A stretch of 64,000 nucleotides of DNA from DASRDR01 sp963812945 [NCBI: uncultured Candidatus Rokubacteria bacterium] (GCA_963812945.1 CAWEXD010000008.1:1612001-1676000); one strand, 5' to 3'. Counted from the stretch's first letter, positions 36,407 to 45,238 are shown. Made by a program: numbers and translations. The notes: generated by a model not told the origin, from the letters alone.

Positions 36407-37723
36407 TCAGGCCAGCTGGCCGGCCGCGCGCTCCACCCGGAGCCTCAGCCCGTCGACACCGACGACGCGGACGCGCTCGCCCGCCGCGATGCCGGGCCCG
36501 GTCGCCACCGCCGACCAGAGCTCTCCGCGGACGAACACCTGCCCTTCGGGGTCGATCGAGGTCCGCGCCTCGCCGACCTCGTGCAGGAGCCCCGACGCCC
36601 CGGTCGTGGGACGCTGCATCTGGGCCTTGACGCCGGCCGACACCGCGAAGACGAAGATCCCCGCCGTCATCGCCACCACGGGAATGATGACCGTCCAGGA
36701 GACGCGCAGCGGCAGCTCCGCCGTGTTCAGGAGCATCACGGAGCCCAGCAGGATCGCGATGATGCCGCCGATCGTCAGGACGCCGTGGCTCACGACCTTG
36801 ATCTCGGCGATCAGGAGCACGATGCCGAAGATGATGAGGAGGAGCCCGGCCCAGTTGATGGGCAGGGTCTGGAAGGCGAAGAACGCCAGGATCAGACAGA
36901 TGCCGCCGATGATCCCGGGCAGGATGACCCCCGGGTTCGCGAGCTCGAAGAAGAGGCCCAGCATCCCGAGCATGAGGAGCACGTAGGCGACGTTCGGATC
37001 GGTGATGATCGCCAGGAAGCGGTCGCGCCACCCGATGTCGATGGGCCGCACCACCGCCCCCCGCGTCCGGAGGGTCACGGTCCCCGCCGCGGTCTTGACC
37101 TCGCGGCCGTCGATCTTCGCCAGGAGTTCGGGCAGGTTGTCGGCGACGAGGTCGATGATCTGGAGCTTGAGCGCCTCGCGCTCGGTCGCCGAGACGCTCG
37201 CGCGCACCGCCTTCTCGCCCCAGTCGGCGTTCCGGCCGCGCTCGCGGGCGACCGACCGGATGAACGCGGCGGCGTCGTTCTCGATCTTGCGCATCGATTC
37301 CTTGTCGACGGCTCCCCCGCCCGCCGCGACGGGATGCGCGGCGCCGATGTTCGTCGCCGGCGCCATGGCGGCCACGTGCGCGGCGAGCGTGATGAACGCG
37401 CCGGCGGAGGCCGCGCGCGCCCCGGTGGGCGACACGTAGACGACGACCGGCACCGGAGAGTTCAGCATGTCCCGGACGATGGAGCGCATCGACCGCTCGA
37501 GCCCGCCGGGCGTGTCGAGCAGGATCACCAGGGCCGTGGCGCCGTCGGCGCGGGCGCGCTCGATCGCGGTCCCGACGAGGCGGACGGTGACGGGGCTGAT
37601 CACCCCGTCGATCTGGAGGGTGGCGACCGTCTCCGCGCCCGCGGCCGTGGCCAGGCCCAGCACGAGCGCGAGTCCGGCCAGGAGGCGGCCGGCGACAGAC
37701 CTATCCCGCCCACCGCGAGCCAT
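36407..37723 (-). CDS. NfeD family membrane-bound serine protease (long form)
   Basis: Long-form NfeD proteins cleave the C-terminal region of stomatin-like partners. A signal peptide (about residues 8-30, [20 protein letters not shown]) is followed by a ClpP-like Ser-Lys protease domain: [16 protein letters not shown], then the nucleophile in [18 protein letters not shown] and the Lys in the [11 protein letters not shown] helix. Four to five membrane helices and a C-terminal OB-fold NfeD domain follow ([35 protein letters not shown]). The product is 438 residues. ATG 37723 has no Shine-Dalgarno sequence but has a TATTAT -10 about 12 nt upstream. Confidence 0.94.
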   Translation of the reverse strand: MARGGRDRSVAGRLLAGLALVLGLATAAGAETVATLQIDGVISPVTVRLVGTAIERARADGATALVILLDTPGGLERSMRSIVRDMLNSPVPVVVYVSPTGARAASAGAFITLAAHVAAMAPATNIGAAHPVAAGGGAVDKESMRKIENDAAAFIRSVARERGRNADWGEKAVRASVSATEREALKLQIIDLVADNLPELLAKIDGREVKTAAGTVTLRTRGAVVRPIDIGWRDRFLAIITDPNVAYVLLMLGMLGLFFELANPGVILPGIIGGICLILAFFAFQTLPINWAGLLLIIFGIVLLIAEIKVVSHGVLTIGGIIAILLGSVMLLNTAELPLRVSWTVIIPVVAMTAGIFVFAVSAGVKAQMQRPTTGASGLLHEVGEARTSIDPEGQVFVRGELWSAVATGPGIAAGERVRVVGVDGLRLRVERAAGQLA

Positions 37724-37734
37724 TGGAGTGGCTG

Positions 37735-37741
37735 CATAATA
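37735..37741. promoter_or_regulatory. Overlapping bidirectional -10 element for nfeD and tag
   Basis: The 7-bp sequence CATAATA reads as CATAAT for the rightward tag gene (8 nt before ATG 37749) and as TATTAT for the leftward nfeD gene (12 nt before ATG 37723). Neither start has a Shine-Dalgarno sequence, and only 25 bp separate the two start codons, so one near-symmetric -10 appears to serve two nearly leaderless transcripts. Confidence 0.5.
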
Positions 37742-37748
37742 GCACGCC

Positions 37749-38411
37749 ATGGCGCGCTCCCCGGCACCGGGCCCCGACGACCGTCCCCGCTGTGGCTGGG
37801 CCGGGACCGACCCGCTCTACCGCGCGTACCACGACCGGGAGTGGGGCGTTCCGCTCCACGACGACCGGCGGCTCTTCGAGCTCCTGTGCCTGGAGGGCGC
37901 CCAGGCCGGCCTCGCCTGGATCACGATCCTCCGGAAGCGCGCGGCGTACCGGCGCGCCTTCGATCGCTTCGATCCCCGCAAGGTGGCCCGCTACGACGCG
38001 GCGAGGGTCCGCGCGCTGCTCCGGGACCCGGGGATCGTCCGCAACCGGCTCAAGGTCCGGGGCGCCGTCACGAATGCCCGCGCGTACCTGGCGCTCCGGG
38101 CCGAGCACGGCCGCTTCGACCGGTTCCTCTGGAGCTTCGTCGGCGGCGAGCCGCGGCAGAACGCGTGGCGAAGCCTCAAGGAGGTCCCGGCGCTCACGCC
38201 CGAGTCGGACGCGCTCAGCAAGGCGCTCCGCCAGCGAGGCTTCACGTTCGTCGGCTCGACGATCTGCTACGCGTTCATGCAGGCCGCCGGGCTGATCAAC
38301 GACCACGTCGTCGACTGCTTCCGACACCCCGAGGTGGCCCGGCTCCCCGCGCGAGGCGGCGCGCCGGAGCCACCGGGCGGAGCGCCCCGAACCCGACGGG
38401 GAGGACCATGA
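37749..38411 (+). CDS. tag: DNA-3-methyladenine glycosylase I
   Basis: Tag removes 3-methyladenine from alkylated DNA. The 220-residue protein has the zinc-binding N-terminus DRPRCGWAG with YHDREWGVPLHDDRRLFELL, the central helix-hairpin-helix region (LKVRGAVTNARAYLALRAEH, FLWSFVGG) and the C-terminal GSTICYAFMQAAGLINDHVV with the following DCFRH, supplying the remaining Cys/His ligands. A Pro/Gly/Arg-rich tail of about 20 residues is extra. Its stop overlaps the next ATG (ATGA). Confidence 0.96.
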   Translation: MARSPAPGPDDRPRCGWAGTDPLYRAYHDREWGVPLHDDRRLFELLCLEGAQAGLAWITILRKRAAYRRAFDRFDPRKVARYDAARVRALLRDPGIVRNRLKVRGAVTNARAYLALRAEHGRFDRFLWSFVGGEPRQNAWRSLKEVPALTPESDALSKALRQRGFTFVGSTICYAFMQAAGLINDHVVDCFRHPEVARLPARGGAPEPPGGAPRTRRGGP

Positions 38412-38719
38412 GCAACGGGCGTAGCGGCATCGTCGGCGCGGCGGTGTGGAGGCTGGTGATCTCGCTCCTGCTGTTCTGGCTGCCGTTCGTGGGCCCGCTG
38501 CCCGGCGGGATCGTCGGGGGCCGGAAGGCCGGGGGCGTCGGCCGGGGCATCCTCGCGGCGCTCGTGCCCGCGTTCGTGCTCGGCGTGCTGCTCCTCGTCC
38601 TCGGCACCCTGCTGACCGGGATTCCGCTCATCGGCGCCGTCGCCGGCGCCTTCGCCCTGGTCGCGGCGCAGGTCGGCCCCATGAGCCTGGGAGCGATCCT
38701 GGGGGGACTGATGTCCTGA
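38408..38719 (+). CDS. Small membrane protein of unknown function
   Basis: The 103-residue product consists of about three hydrophobic helices (AAVWRLVISLLLFWLPFVGP, LAALVPAFVLGVLLLVLGTL, IPLIGAVAGAFALVAAQVGP) with a Gly-rich loop GGIVGGRKAGGVGRG between the first two. The GGxxGGRKAGG turn resembles small DUF5518/TIGR04086-like membrane proteins, but this is weak. It is translationally coupled to tag by a 4-nt overlap. Confidence 0.75.
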   Translation: MSNGRSGIVGAAVWRLVISLLLFWLPFVGPLPGGIVGGRKAGGVGRGILAALVPAFVLGVLLLVLGTLLTGIPLIGAVAGAFALVAAQVGPMSLGAILGGLMS

Positions 38720-38804
38720 CCCGCGCGCGCGTCAACGCCAGGTCGCCCCGAGCTCCGGCCCGCGCCGACAGCCACCGAGCCGGCGACGGGCCGGGGACTC
38801 CCCC

Positions 38805-38945
38805 TCAGTCTCCCCGGCGCTGATCCGCCAGGCCGCCGCCGACCCACGCCGTGTACACCAGCTGCCCGCGGTGGCGGATGGTCTCATCGCCCCGGAAGCG
38901 GCCGATGTCACCGCGGCGGCCGCGCTCGCCGTCCGGCGGCGCCAT
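38805..38945 (-). CDS. 46-residue hypothetical protein coupled to the alkaline phosphatase
   Basis: Immediately after the phosphatase gene, an ATG shares one base with its stop (TGATG) and opens a 46-codon frame: MAPPDGERGRRGDIGRFRGD, then ETIRHRGQLVYTAWVGGGLA and DQRRGD. The second half looks protein-like and the coupling is exact, so it may be a real small gene or the end of a lost one. No family is recognised. Confidence 0.4.
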   Translation of the reverse strand: MAPPDGERGRRGDIGRFRGDETIRHRGQLVYTAWVGGGLADQRRGD

Positions 38946-40375
38946 CACGGCCCCCCGAGCAGGCGGTGCAAGATCTTCCCGAAGTCCGTGTTGTCGAGAT
39001 AACCGTGAAATGCGGCCGCGCCCGGACCCATGGCCCCGACCAGCACGGGCTCGGTCGTGTGCCCGGAGGTCCCCCAGTAGAACCCGGTCTGGCGGGCCAC
39101 CATGCGCCCGAGGGCGTTCTGCGTCGGGTAGGTGAAGTTGCGCTCGAGCATCTGCTGCTTGAGGATCGCCTCGCGCAGGTCCGGATCGAGACGGAACCCC
39201 GGGAAGTGCTCGCGGAGCAGCGCGTCCAGGGCTTCCGGGGTCGGCGTCTTGCCCAGGCGCTCGGCCGCCCGCTCGTGGGAGATCGTGATGCCCTTGATCA
39301 GGTCCAGGTGCGCCGCCGCCGCGTAGAAGCGGTTACGGCTCGACGTGGTGCTCATGTCCTTCTGTGCGTAGGTGACGCTGAGGCCGCCGGTCTCGTGATC
39401 GCCGGTGACGAGGAGCAGCGTCTCTCCCGGGGTCCGGCGCTGAAACTCGAGCGCGTGCTGCACGGCTCGATCGAACACCCAGAGGTCCCGGATGAGCGAC
39501 GCGACGTCGTTCCTGTGGCTGGCCGTATCCGGGTTCTCGTTCTCGAGGAACAGGACGAAGCCGTTCGGGCTCCCCTGGGACAGGAGCCGGATCGCCGCCG
39601 CGGCCATGTCGGCCATGGACGGCTGTGCCTGCGGGTCGCGATCGATCTCGAAGTCCATGTCCTCGTCGTCGAACAGCCCGAGAAGTCGCGGCCCGGCGGC
39701 CGCCTGAAGCTCGGCCGGAGTGCGGGCGATCTGGTAGCCCTTCTCGCGGAACGCGGCGACCATGTCCCGGCCGTCCTTGCGCGTGCCCCCGGCGCCTTCG
39801 GGCCGGAAGTGGATGGCTCCCCCACCCAGCAGCACGTCAGGCTCCAGCGCGAGGTACTGGTCGACGATGGCCTGCACGTCTCCTCGGTTCTTCGTGTGCA
39901 CGCTGAATGCCGCGGGGCTGGCGTCGTGGACACTGGCCGTGGTCACGAGCCCGATGCGCTTCCCCCGGGCCTTCGCCGCCTCCATGACCGTTCGCAGAGA
40001 TTGCCCGTCCGGGCCGACGCCGATCGCCCCGATCGTGGTCTTGACCCCGGTCGACATGGTGGTGGCGGTCGCGGCGGAGTCGGTCGCGAACGCCTCGTGG
40101 GGATGCGTCGTCAAGAGGCCGAGCGTGCCCGTCTTCATCACGACGTCCGTCACCGCGAAGGGCTCGTTCCGGAGGTGTCGGGCGGCGTAGCGGGCGACCT
40201 CGAACTGGGTGGCCGCCGTTCCGTCCGCGAAGAGGATGATGATGTTCTTGGGCGCCGCGGCGGCGACCGACGTCGTCGGTGGATTGGTGGCCGTCGCGCA
40301 GCCGGCGACGATGAGCAGCAGCAGGGCCGGGACCAGGGCGGCGCGAAGCGGGGCACACGGGCCGTGGGGTCTCAT
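38945..40375 (-). CDS. Alkaline phosphatase (PhoA-type), exported lipoprotein-like
   Basis: The enzyme removes phosphate from monoesters in the periplasm. The 476-residue protein has a signal with a lipobox (LLLLIVAGC). Catalytic elements are IIILFADGTAATQ (metal Asp), phosphoserine in TDSAATATTMSTGVKT, LENENPDTASHRND (metal Glu/Asp/His), VTGDHETGGLS (Asp-His) and SGHTTEPVLVGAMGPGAAAF (last His). ADG in place of the usual GDG at the first metal motif is a mild deviation. ATG 40375 has GGAGG 7 nt upstream; the longer frame to 40414 lacks support. Confidence 0.93.
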   Translation of the reverse strand: MRPHGPCAPLRAALVPALLLLIVAGCATATNPPTTSVAAAAPKNIIILFADGTAATQFEVARYAARHLRNEPFAVTDVVMKTGTLGLLTTHPHEAFATDSAATATTMSTGVKTTIGAIGVGPDGQSLRTVMEAAKARGKRIGLVTTASVHDASPAAFSVHTKNRGDVQAIVDQYLALEPDVLLGGGAIHFRPEGAGGTRKDGRDMVAAFREKGYQIARTPAELQAAAGPRLLGLFDDEDMDFEIDRDPQAQPSMADMAAAAIRLLSQGSPNGFVLFLENENPDTASHRNDVASLIRDLWVFDRAVQHALEFQRRTPGETLLLVTGDHETGGLSVTYAQKDMSTTSSRNRFYAAAAHLDLIKGITISHERAAERLGKTPTPEALDALLREHFPGFRLDPDLREAILKQQMLERNFTYPTQNALGRMVARQTGFYWGTSGHTTEPVLVGAMGPGAAAFHGYLDNTDFGKILHRLLGGP

Positions 40376-40475
40376 CGATTGCCCTCCTGCCCGGCTATGG
40401 CGCGCGCGTGCCATCCAGGGCAGCGTTCGTCGTGACAGTCACGGAGGCAGCTTCGTCGCAGGGGGCGCCGCCGCC

Positions 40476-40898
40476 TCAGTGGCCTCGAAGGCGTGTCGGG
40501 GTCACCCGGACGGCGACGGAGTAGGCGCGGGCGAAGGACTCCGGGGTCATGCCGATCCGCCGCATTCCCTCCTTGTACTTGGTCAGGTACGCGGGAACCC
40601 GGTCCGCGGCCGGGGCCGCCCGGTCGATCCGCGCCTCGCCGGTGACGATCACGATGTCCCCGCCCCGGCCGTCACCGTCCATGTGGAGGGCCACCCGCGG
40701 CCGGGCCGCGACGTTCGTGAGCTTCGGCGTGTCGGGCCGGCTGTAGATCAGGAACGTCCCGTCGTCGTCCCAGAGCGCCCACACGGGGCTCGGCTGGGGC
40801 GTCCCGTCGGGCCCCACCGTGACGAGCCAGTAGATCAGCTCCTCGCGGAGCCGCCGCGCGGCCCGGCCGCCGAACTCGCTGCTGGTGTCGATCTTCAT
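40476..40898 (-). CDS. Pyridoxamine-phosphate-oxidase-fold protein (F420-dependent TIGR03667-like)
   Basis: The 140-residue protein fits the split-barrel flavin/F420-binding family: RAARRLREELIYWLVTVGPD, GTPQPSPVWALWDDDGTFLI, then YSRPDTPKLTNVAARPRVAL and GGDIVIVTGEARID. The PxPVWF-like and KxxNxxxxP patterns are those of F420-dependent members such as Rv3369. The cofactor is inferred, and no F420 biosynthesis gene is in the window. ATG 40898 follows GGAGGAG. Confidence 0.85.
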   Translation of the reverse strand: MKIDTSSEFGGRAARRLREELIYWLVTVGPDGTPQPSPVWALWDDDGTFLIYSRPDTPKLTNVAARPRVALHMDGDGRGGDIVIVTGEARIDRAAPAADRVPAYLTKYKEGMRRIGMTPESFARAYSVAVRVTPTRLRGH

Positions 40899-40923
40899 GG
40901 GCGACTCTCCTCCGAGCGAAACC

Positions 40924-40947
40924 AAAGTCGGGGTCAGACCCCGCTTT
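40924..40947 (-). terminator. Palindromic terminator/REP-like element after agmatinase
   Basis: AAAGTCGGGGT and ACCCCGCTTT form a stem with one bulge around a CAG loop, 4 bp beyond the agmatinase stop on the minus strand, followed by a T-containing stretch (CTTTGGTTTC). The core GGGGTCAGACCCC is a known widespread palindrome of REP/RAYT-associated repeats, so it may be a mobile repeat used as a terminator. Confidence 0.6.
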
Positions 40948-40950
40948 GAC

Positions 40951-41892
40951 TCAGCGGTTGAGGGCGACCAGGGACAGGAACTCGAAGAGCAGGTTGGCCG
41001 CGAGGAGCGCGGTGATCTGCCCGGGGCCGTCGTACTGGGGGGCGACCTCGACCAGGTCGAACCCGACGAAGTCGAGGCCGCGGAGCCCGCGGACGAGCGC
41101 GAGCGCCTCGTAGGAGGTGAGCCCGCCCACCTCCGGCGTGCCCGTGCCGGGGGCGAACGCCGGGTCGACGGCGTCGATGTCGAACGACACGTAGACCTTG
41201 GCGCCGCGGAGCTTCGCGTACTGCTCGACGACCCAGTCCACCCCCCGCTCCTTGATCGCCTCGGTGCGGACCACGGTCATCCCGTGCTCGGCCTGAAAGT
41301 CGAAGTCGTCGGCGCCGTAGAGCGGCCCCCGGATCGCGATCTGGAACGTCCGGCGCGAATCGATGAGCCCCTCCTCGACCGCGCGCCGGAACATCGTCCC
41401 GTGGAAGTACTTCGAGCCGAAGTACTGGTCCCAGGTGTCCGGGTGCGAGTCGAAGTGGACGAGCGCCACCGGCCCGTGCCGGCGGTGGAGCGCGCGGAGG
41501 ATCGGGAGCGCGATCGAGTGGTCGCCGCCCACCGACACCGGGATGCAGCCGGCGGCGAGGATCGCCCCGATCTCCTGCTCGACGATCTGGTTCGTGCGCT
41601 CGATCGACACCGGCGAGATGTCGATGTCGCCGTAGTCCGCGATCCGGAGCGCCTCGAACGGCGAGACCCGGAGGACCGGGTTCCACGGGCGGATCATCGC
41701 CGACTGCGACCGGATCTCGCGCGGGCCGAACCGGGCCCCCGCCCGGTAGGACGTCCCGCCGTCGTAGGGGATGCCGAGGAGCGCCACGTCGAGCTCGGCG
41801 GCCGATCGATGGTGAGGCAGCCGCATGAAGGTCGCGATCTGCGAGAAGCGCGGCGACTTGAACGAGTCGATCGGCTTGAAGGGATGGCTCAT
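40951..41892 (-). CDS. speB: Agmatinase/ureohydrolase family protein
   Basis: The family hydrolyses agmatine to putrescine and urea at a binuclear Mn site. The metal-binding motifs are visible: SVGGDHSIALPILRAL, ALVHFDSHPDTWDQYFGSKY, then VYVSFDIDAVDPAFAPGTGT. Length is 313 residues. Agmatinase is favoured over arginase by overall pattern, but guanidinobutyrase or another guanidine-carrying substrate cannot be excluded. ATG 41892 has AAAGGAG 7 nt upstream; a longer frame upstream belongs to the glyS shadow. Confidence 0.88.
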   Translation of the reverse strand: MSHPFKPIDSFKSPRFSQIATFMRLPHHRSAAELDVALLGIPYDGGTSYRAGARFGPREIRSQSAMIRPWNPVLRVSPFEALRIADYGDIDISPVSIERTNQIVEQEIGAILAAGCIPVSVGGDHSIALPILRALHRRHGPVALVHFDSHPDTWDQYFGSKYFHGTMFRRAVEEGLIDSRRTFQIAIRGPLYGADDFDFQAEHGMTVVRTEAIKERGVDWVVEQYAKLRGAKVYVSFDIDAVDPAFAPGTGTPEVGGLTSYEALALVRGLRGLDFVGFDLVEVAPQYDGPGQITALLAANLLFEFLSLVALNR

Positions 41893-41951
41893 GCGGGCTC
41901 CTTTGAAGGTCAGGGGTCGGCGGAGCGATCCGTCACAGCCGGGCGTCCGGC

Positions 41952-43445
41952 CTAGCCGCCGGCGGCCGCCTGGGCGGGATACCGCGCGGCGACGCCCGCC
42001 CACGGCGTCCCGCCGAGGAGCTCGGCGAACACGCGGTCGAGCTCGGGGACGGGGACGCGCACCTGCCCCATCGAGTCCCGGTCGCGGATGGTCACGCGGC
42101 CGTCGCCGGCCTCGCCCTTGGCGGGATCGCCGACCGTCTGCACGTCGACCGTCACGCAGTACGGCGTGCCGACCTCGTCCTGGCGGCGATAGAGCCGGCC
42201 GATCGCGGCGGTGTCGTCGTAGACGGTCACCCAGCCGCGAGCGGCCAGGTGGTCCCGGATCTCCCAGCAGCGCCCGACGATCTCGTCCCGCTTCTTCAGG
42301 AGGGGCAGCACCGCGATCTTCACCGGCGCGACCTCGGGATGGAACCGCAGCACGACGCGCTTCTCGCCGCGCACGTCCTCGACGTGGTACGCGTCCGTGA
42401 GGATCGCGAGCACGGTGCGGTCGACGCCGGCCGCCGGCTCGATCACGTACGGCACGACGTGCTGCTTGCGCTCGTCGTCGAAGTAGCTGAGCGTCCGCCC
42501 GCTGACCTCGGCGTGACGCTTGAGGTCGAAGTCGGTCCGGTTCGCGATGCCCTCGAGCTCGCTCCAGCCGATGGCGAACTGGTACTCGATGTCCACGGTG
42601 CGCTTGGCGTAGTGGGCCAGCTCCTCCTTGGCGTGCTCGCGCACCCGGAGGTTCTCCTCGCGGATGCCGTAGCGGCGGTACCAGGCGAGCCGCTCCTCGA
42701 TCCAGACGTCGTGCCACCACTCGTCGGCGGGCCGGCCCTCGACGGTGTCGAGCGGGTTCACGAAGAACTCGAGCTCCATCTGCTCGAACTCGCGCGTCCG
42801 GAAGATGAAGTTGCCGGGCGTGATCTCGTTCCGGAAGCTCCGTCCGACCTGCGCGATGCCGAACGGGAGCTTCCGCCGCATCGCCTGGAGCACGTTCTCG
42901 AAGTTGACGAACATGCCCTGGGCGGTCTCCGGGCGGAGGTACGTCACCGCCGCCGCCTCCTCGACCGGCCCCAGGAACGTCTTCAGCATCATGTTGAACT
43001 GGCGGGGCTCGGTGAGCGTGCCCTTGCCGCACACCGGGCAGAGCGTCCGGTGCTTGCCGCAGTGCTTGCACGCATCGCCGGCCGGGATCTCGAACTTGTT
43101 GTCCTTCTTCGCCGGGCAGTAGTGGAGCCACGTCTGCGTGTCGACGTGGTCGGCACGGAAGCGCCGCTTGCACTCGCGGCAGTCGACCATCGGGTCCGTG
43201 AACCGGTCGAGGTGACCGCTTGCCTCCCAAACCTTCGGGTGCATCAGGACCGCCGCCTCGAGCCCCAGCACGTCGCGCCGGAGGTGCACCGTGTCGCGCC
43301 ACCAGAGGTTCCGGACGTTGCGCTTCAGCTCCACCCCGAGCGGGCCGTAGTCCCAGGCCGAGCCGAGGCCGCCGTAGATCTCGCTCGACTGGAAGACGAA
43401 GCCCCGCCGCTTGCAGAGGCTGACGAGGGTGTCCATGTCGACCAT
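41952..43445 (-). CDS. glyS: Glycyl-tRNA synthetase (single-chain class II)
   Basis: The 497-residue alpha2-type GlyRS charges tRNA-Gly. Landmarks are KRRGFVFQSSEIYGGLGSAW, YGPLGVELKRNVRNLWW, a zinc-like Cys cluster (VDCRECKRRFRAD, DACKHCGKHRTLCPVCGKG), motif 2 AQVGRSFRNEITPGNFIFRT with REFEQMELEFF, and a C-terminal anticodon-binding domain (VKIAVLPLLKKRDEIVGRCW). ATG 43445 is favoured over the ATG three codons later because a TAGGCT -10 stands exactly 7 nt upstream, making a leaderless mRNA. Confidence 0.96.
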   Translation of the reverse strand: MVDMDTLVSLCKRRGFVFQSSEIYGGLGSAWDYGPLGVELKRNVRNLWWRDTVHLRRDVLGLEAAVLMHPKVWEASGHLDRFTDPMVDCRECKRRFRADHVDTQTWLHYCPAKKDNKFEIPAGDACKHCGKHRTLCPVCGKGTLTEPRQFNMMLKTFLGPVEEAAAVTYLRPETAQGMFVNFENVLQAMRRKLPFGIAQVGRSFRNEITPGNFIFRTREFEQMELEFFVNPLDTVEGRPADEWWHDVWIEERLAWYRRYGIREENLRVREHAKEELAHYAKRTVDIEYQFAIGWSELEGIANRTDFDLKRHAEVSGRTLSYFDDERKQHVVPYVIEPAAGVDRTVLAILTDAYHVEDVRGEKRVVLRFHPEVAPVKIAVLPLLKKRDEIVGRCWEIRDHLAARGWVTVYDDTAAIGRLYRRQDEVGTPYCVTVDVQTVGDPAKGEAGDGRVTIRDRDSMGQVRVPVPELDRVFAELLGGTPWAGVAARYPAQAAAGG

Positions 43446-43452
43446 GGCAGAG

Positions 43453-43463
43453 AGCCTACCACA
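43453..43463 (-). promoter_or_regulatory. Extended -10 promoter of glyS (leaderless)
   Basis: The minus strand reads CGTGTGGTAGGCT, CTCTGCC, then ATG: the -10 is separated from the start codon by 7 nt. The 12-base core GTGTGGTAGGCT is identical to that before the sensor-kinase uORF at 24713. Confidence 0.55.
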
Positions 43464-43538
43464 CGGTCCCGCGCGGCCCGGGCGGCGCCGAGAGCGCGGG
43501 CCGGCTACTTCACGACCGCGCGGTGGACACCGGAGCCG

Positions 43539-44789
43539 TCAGTGCGTCGAGGGACGGAGCCGTCCGCTCCCGAGCAGCTCACGCGCGCGCCGGAGCGCGT
43601 CCACGAGCGCCAGGAGGTCGTCGGCGCCCGTGTGGACGAAGAAGCTCGCCCGGGCGGTCCCGGCGACCCCGAGCCGCCGCATGAGCGGCTGCGCGCAGTG
43701 GTGCCCGGCCCGCACCGCCACGCCCTCGGCGTCGAGGGCCGCCGACAGGTCGTGCGGATGAACGCCCGGGAAGTTGAAGGAGAGGACCCCCGCGCGGATG
43801 TCCGGGTCCCGCGGGCCGTAGAGCTCGAGATCCTCGACCTCGGCCAGGCGCGAGAGCGCCTCCCCGACGAGCGCCGCGTCGTGCCGGCGGACCTCCTCGC
43901 GCCCGAGGCCCTCCACGTAGTCGATCGCCGCCCCGAGGCCCACGGCGCCGGCGATGGGCGGCGTGCCCGGCTCGAACCGCCACGGCAGATCGTTCCACGT
44001 CGCGCGGTCGAGCCACACCTCGCGGATGATCTCGCTGCCGCCAAAGAACGGCTCCAGCGGCTCGAGCACCTCGCGGCGGCCGTACAGCACGCCGATTCCC
44101 GTCGGCCCCCCCATCTTGTGGCCCGAGAACGCGTAGAAGTCGGCGCCGAGCGCCGCCACGTCGACCGGGAGATGCGGCGCGGCCTGGGCGCCGTCCAAAA
44201 GGACCCGGGCGCCGGCCGCCTGCGCGCGCTCGACGATCTCGGCGACGGGATTGATCGTGCCCAGCACGTTCGAGACGTGGGCGAGCGCCACGAGCCGCGT
44301 CCGGCGGTTCAGGAGGCGGTCGAACGCCGGGAGGTCGAGCGTCCCCTCGTCGGTCACGGGCACGTGCCGGAGGCGCAGCTTTCGCTCGCGAGCAAGGAGG
44401 ATCCAGGGCACCAGGTTCGAATGGTGCTCCATCTCGGACAGGAGGATCTCGTCCCCCGCGACGAGCGCTCGGCGCGCCCAGGTGTGGACGACCAGGTTGA
44501 TCGCCTCCGTCGTTCCCTTGGTGAAGACGATCTCCTCGCGATGCCGCGCCCCGATGAACGCCCGCACCCGGTCCCGGGCGCCCTCGTAGAGCTCCGTCGC
44601 CTCCTCCCCGAGCGTGTGGATCGAGCGGTGGACGTTGGCGTTCGACCGCTCGTAGAAGAGACGCATGGCATCGAGCACGGGACGCGGCTTCTGCGCCGTC
44701 GCCGCCGAGTCGAGGTAGACGAGCCGGCGCCCTCCGATGGTGCGAGAGAGGATCGGGAAGTCCGGGCGAACCCGGTCGGGGAGGCTCAC
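43539..44789 (-). CDS. sufS: Cysteine desulfurase, SufS type
   Basis: SufS releases sulfur from cysteine as an enzyme persulfide for Fe-S or molybdenum cofactor work. The 416-residue protein shows VYLDSAATAQKPRPVLDAM, NANVHRSIHTLGEEATELYE, EMEHHSNLVPW, the PLP lysine in AFSGHKMGGPTGIGVLYG and the persulfide Cys in RAGHHCAQPLMRRLG, a short-loop group II pattern. GTG 44789 overlaps the sufU stop (GTGA), so the pair is coupled. Confidence 0.95.
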   Translation of the reverse strand: MSLPDRVRPDFPILSRTIGGRRLVYLDSAATAQKPRPVLDAMRLFYERSNANVHRSIHTLGEEATELYEGARDRVRAFIGARHREEIVFTKGTTEAINLVVHTWARRALVAGDEILLSEMEHHSNLVPWILLARERKLRLRHVPVTDEGTLDLPAFDRLLNRRTRLVALAHVSNVLGTINPVAEIVERAQAAGARVLLDGAQAAPHLPVDVAALGADFYAFSGHKMGGPTGIGVLYGRREVLEPLEPFFGGSEIIREVWLDRATWNDLPWRFEPGTPPIAGAVGLGAAIDYVEGLGREEVRRHDAALVGEALSRLAEVEDLELYGPRDPDIRAGVLSFNFPGVHPHDLSAALDAEGVAVRAGHHCAQPLMRRLGVAGTARASFFVHTGADDLLALVDALRRARELLGSGRLRPSTH

Positions 44790-45238
44790 CGGCGCTCCCC
44801 GGCCACGCCCGAGGGGCCCGGCGGGCTCGGAGCCGCGGGGCGGCCGCGGACCGACGCGATCCGTTCCGCGCCGGCGCCCAGCGCCCCGCGCAGCACGGCC
44901 AGCGGCAGGGAGACGCATCCCTGGCGGGACGCCCGGATCGGGGCGCCGAGGGCCGCCAGGAGCGCATCACGCTCGAGACCGAGCGCGCTCTCCACCGAGC
45001 GCCCTTCCACCATCTCGGCCAGGAGATCGGCGGAGGCCGTCGCGACGGCGCAGGCATCTCCCTGGAAGCGGACCGCCTCGACGTCCCGGTCGGCGCCGAG
45101 GCGCAGCTCGATCCGGAGGCGGTCGCCGCAGAGGGGGTTCACGTCCTCGTGAGACGCGTCGGCCCCGGGCAGCTCCCCGAAGTGCCGAGGGTGCCGGAAT
45201 CGCTCCAGGATCACGCCGCCGTAGAGCGGAGCCGTCAC
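44786..45238 (-). CDS. sufU: Zinc-dependent sulfurtransferase SufU
   Basis: SufU accepts the persulfide from SufS through a zinc-bound cysteine exchange. The roughly 150-residue protein has the Fe-S scaffold-like fold (YGGVILERFRHPRHFG) with ligands in NPLCGDRLRIEL (Cys, Asp), FQGDACAVATASA (Cys) and RQGCVSLPLAVLRG (third Cys). GTG 45238 has the Shine-Dalgarno GAGGG at 7 nt; GTG 45265 would add nine residues and cannot be excluded. The C-terminal 20 residues are Pro/Gly-rich. It lies directly downstream of the molybdenum-cofactor genes. Confidence 0.92.
   Translation of the reverse strand: MTAPLYGGVILERFRHPRHFGELPGADASHEDVNPLCGDRLRIELRLGADRDVEAVRFQGDACAVATASADLLAEMVEGRSVESALGLERDALLAALGAPIRASRQGCVSLPLAVLRGALGAGAERIASVRGRPAAPSPPGPSGVAGERR

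Noticed and set aside
40951-43302. Apparent fusion of agmatinase to a long N-terminal extension
   Set aside because: The extension is an off-frame reading of glyS; the true start at 41892 has AAAGGAG.
44400-44430. Second tRNA-like TTCGAA motif
   Set aside because: The match lies inside sufS and cannot form tRNA arms.
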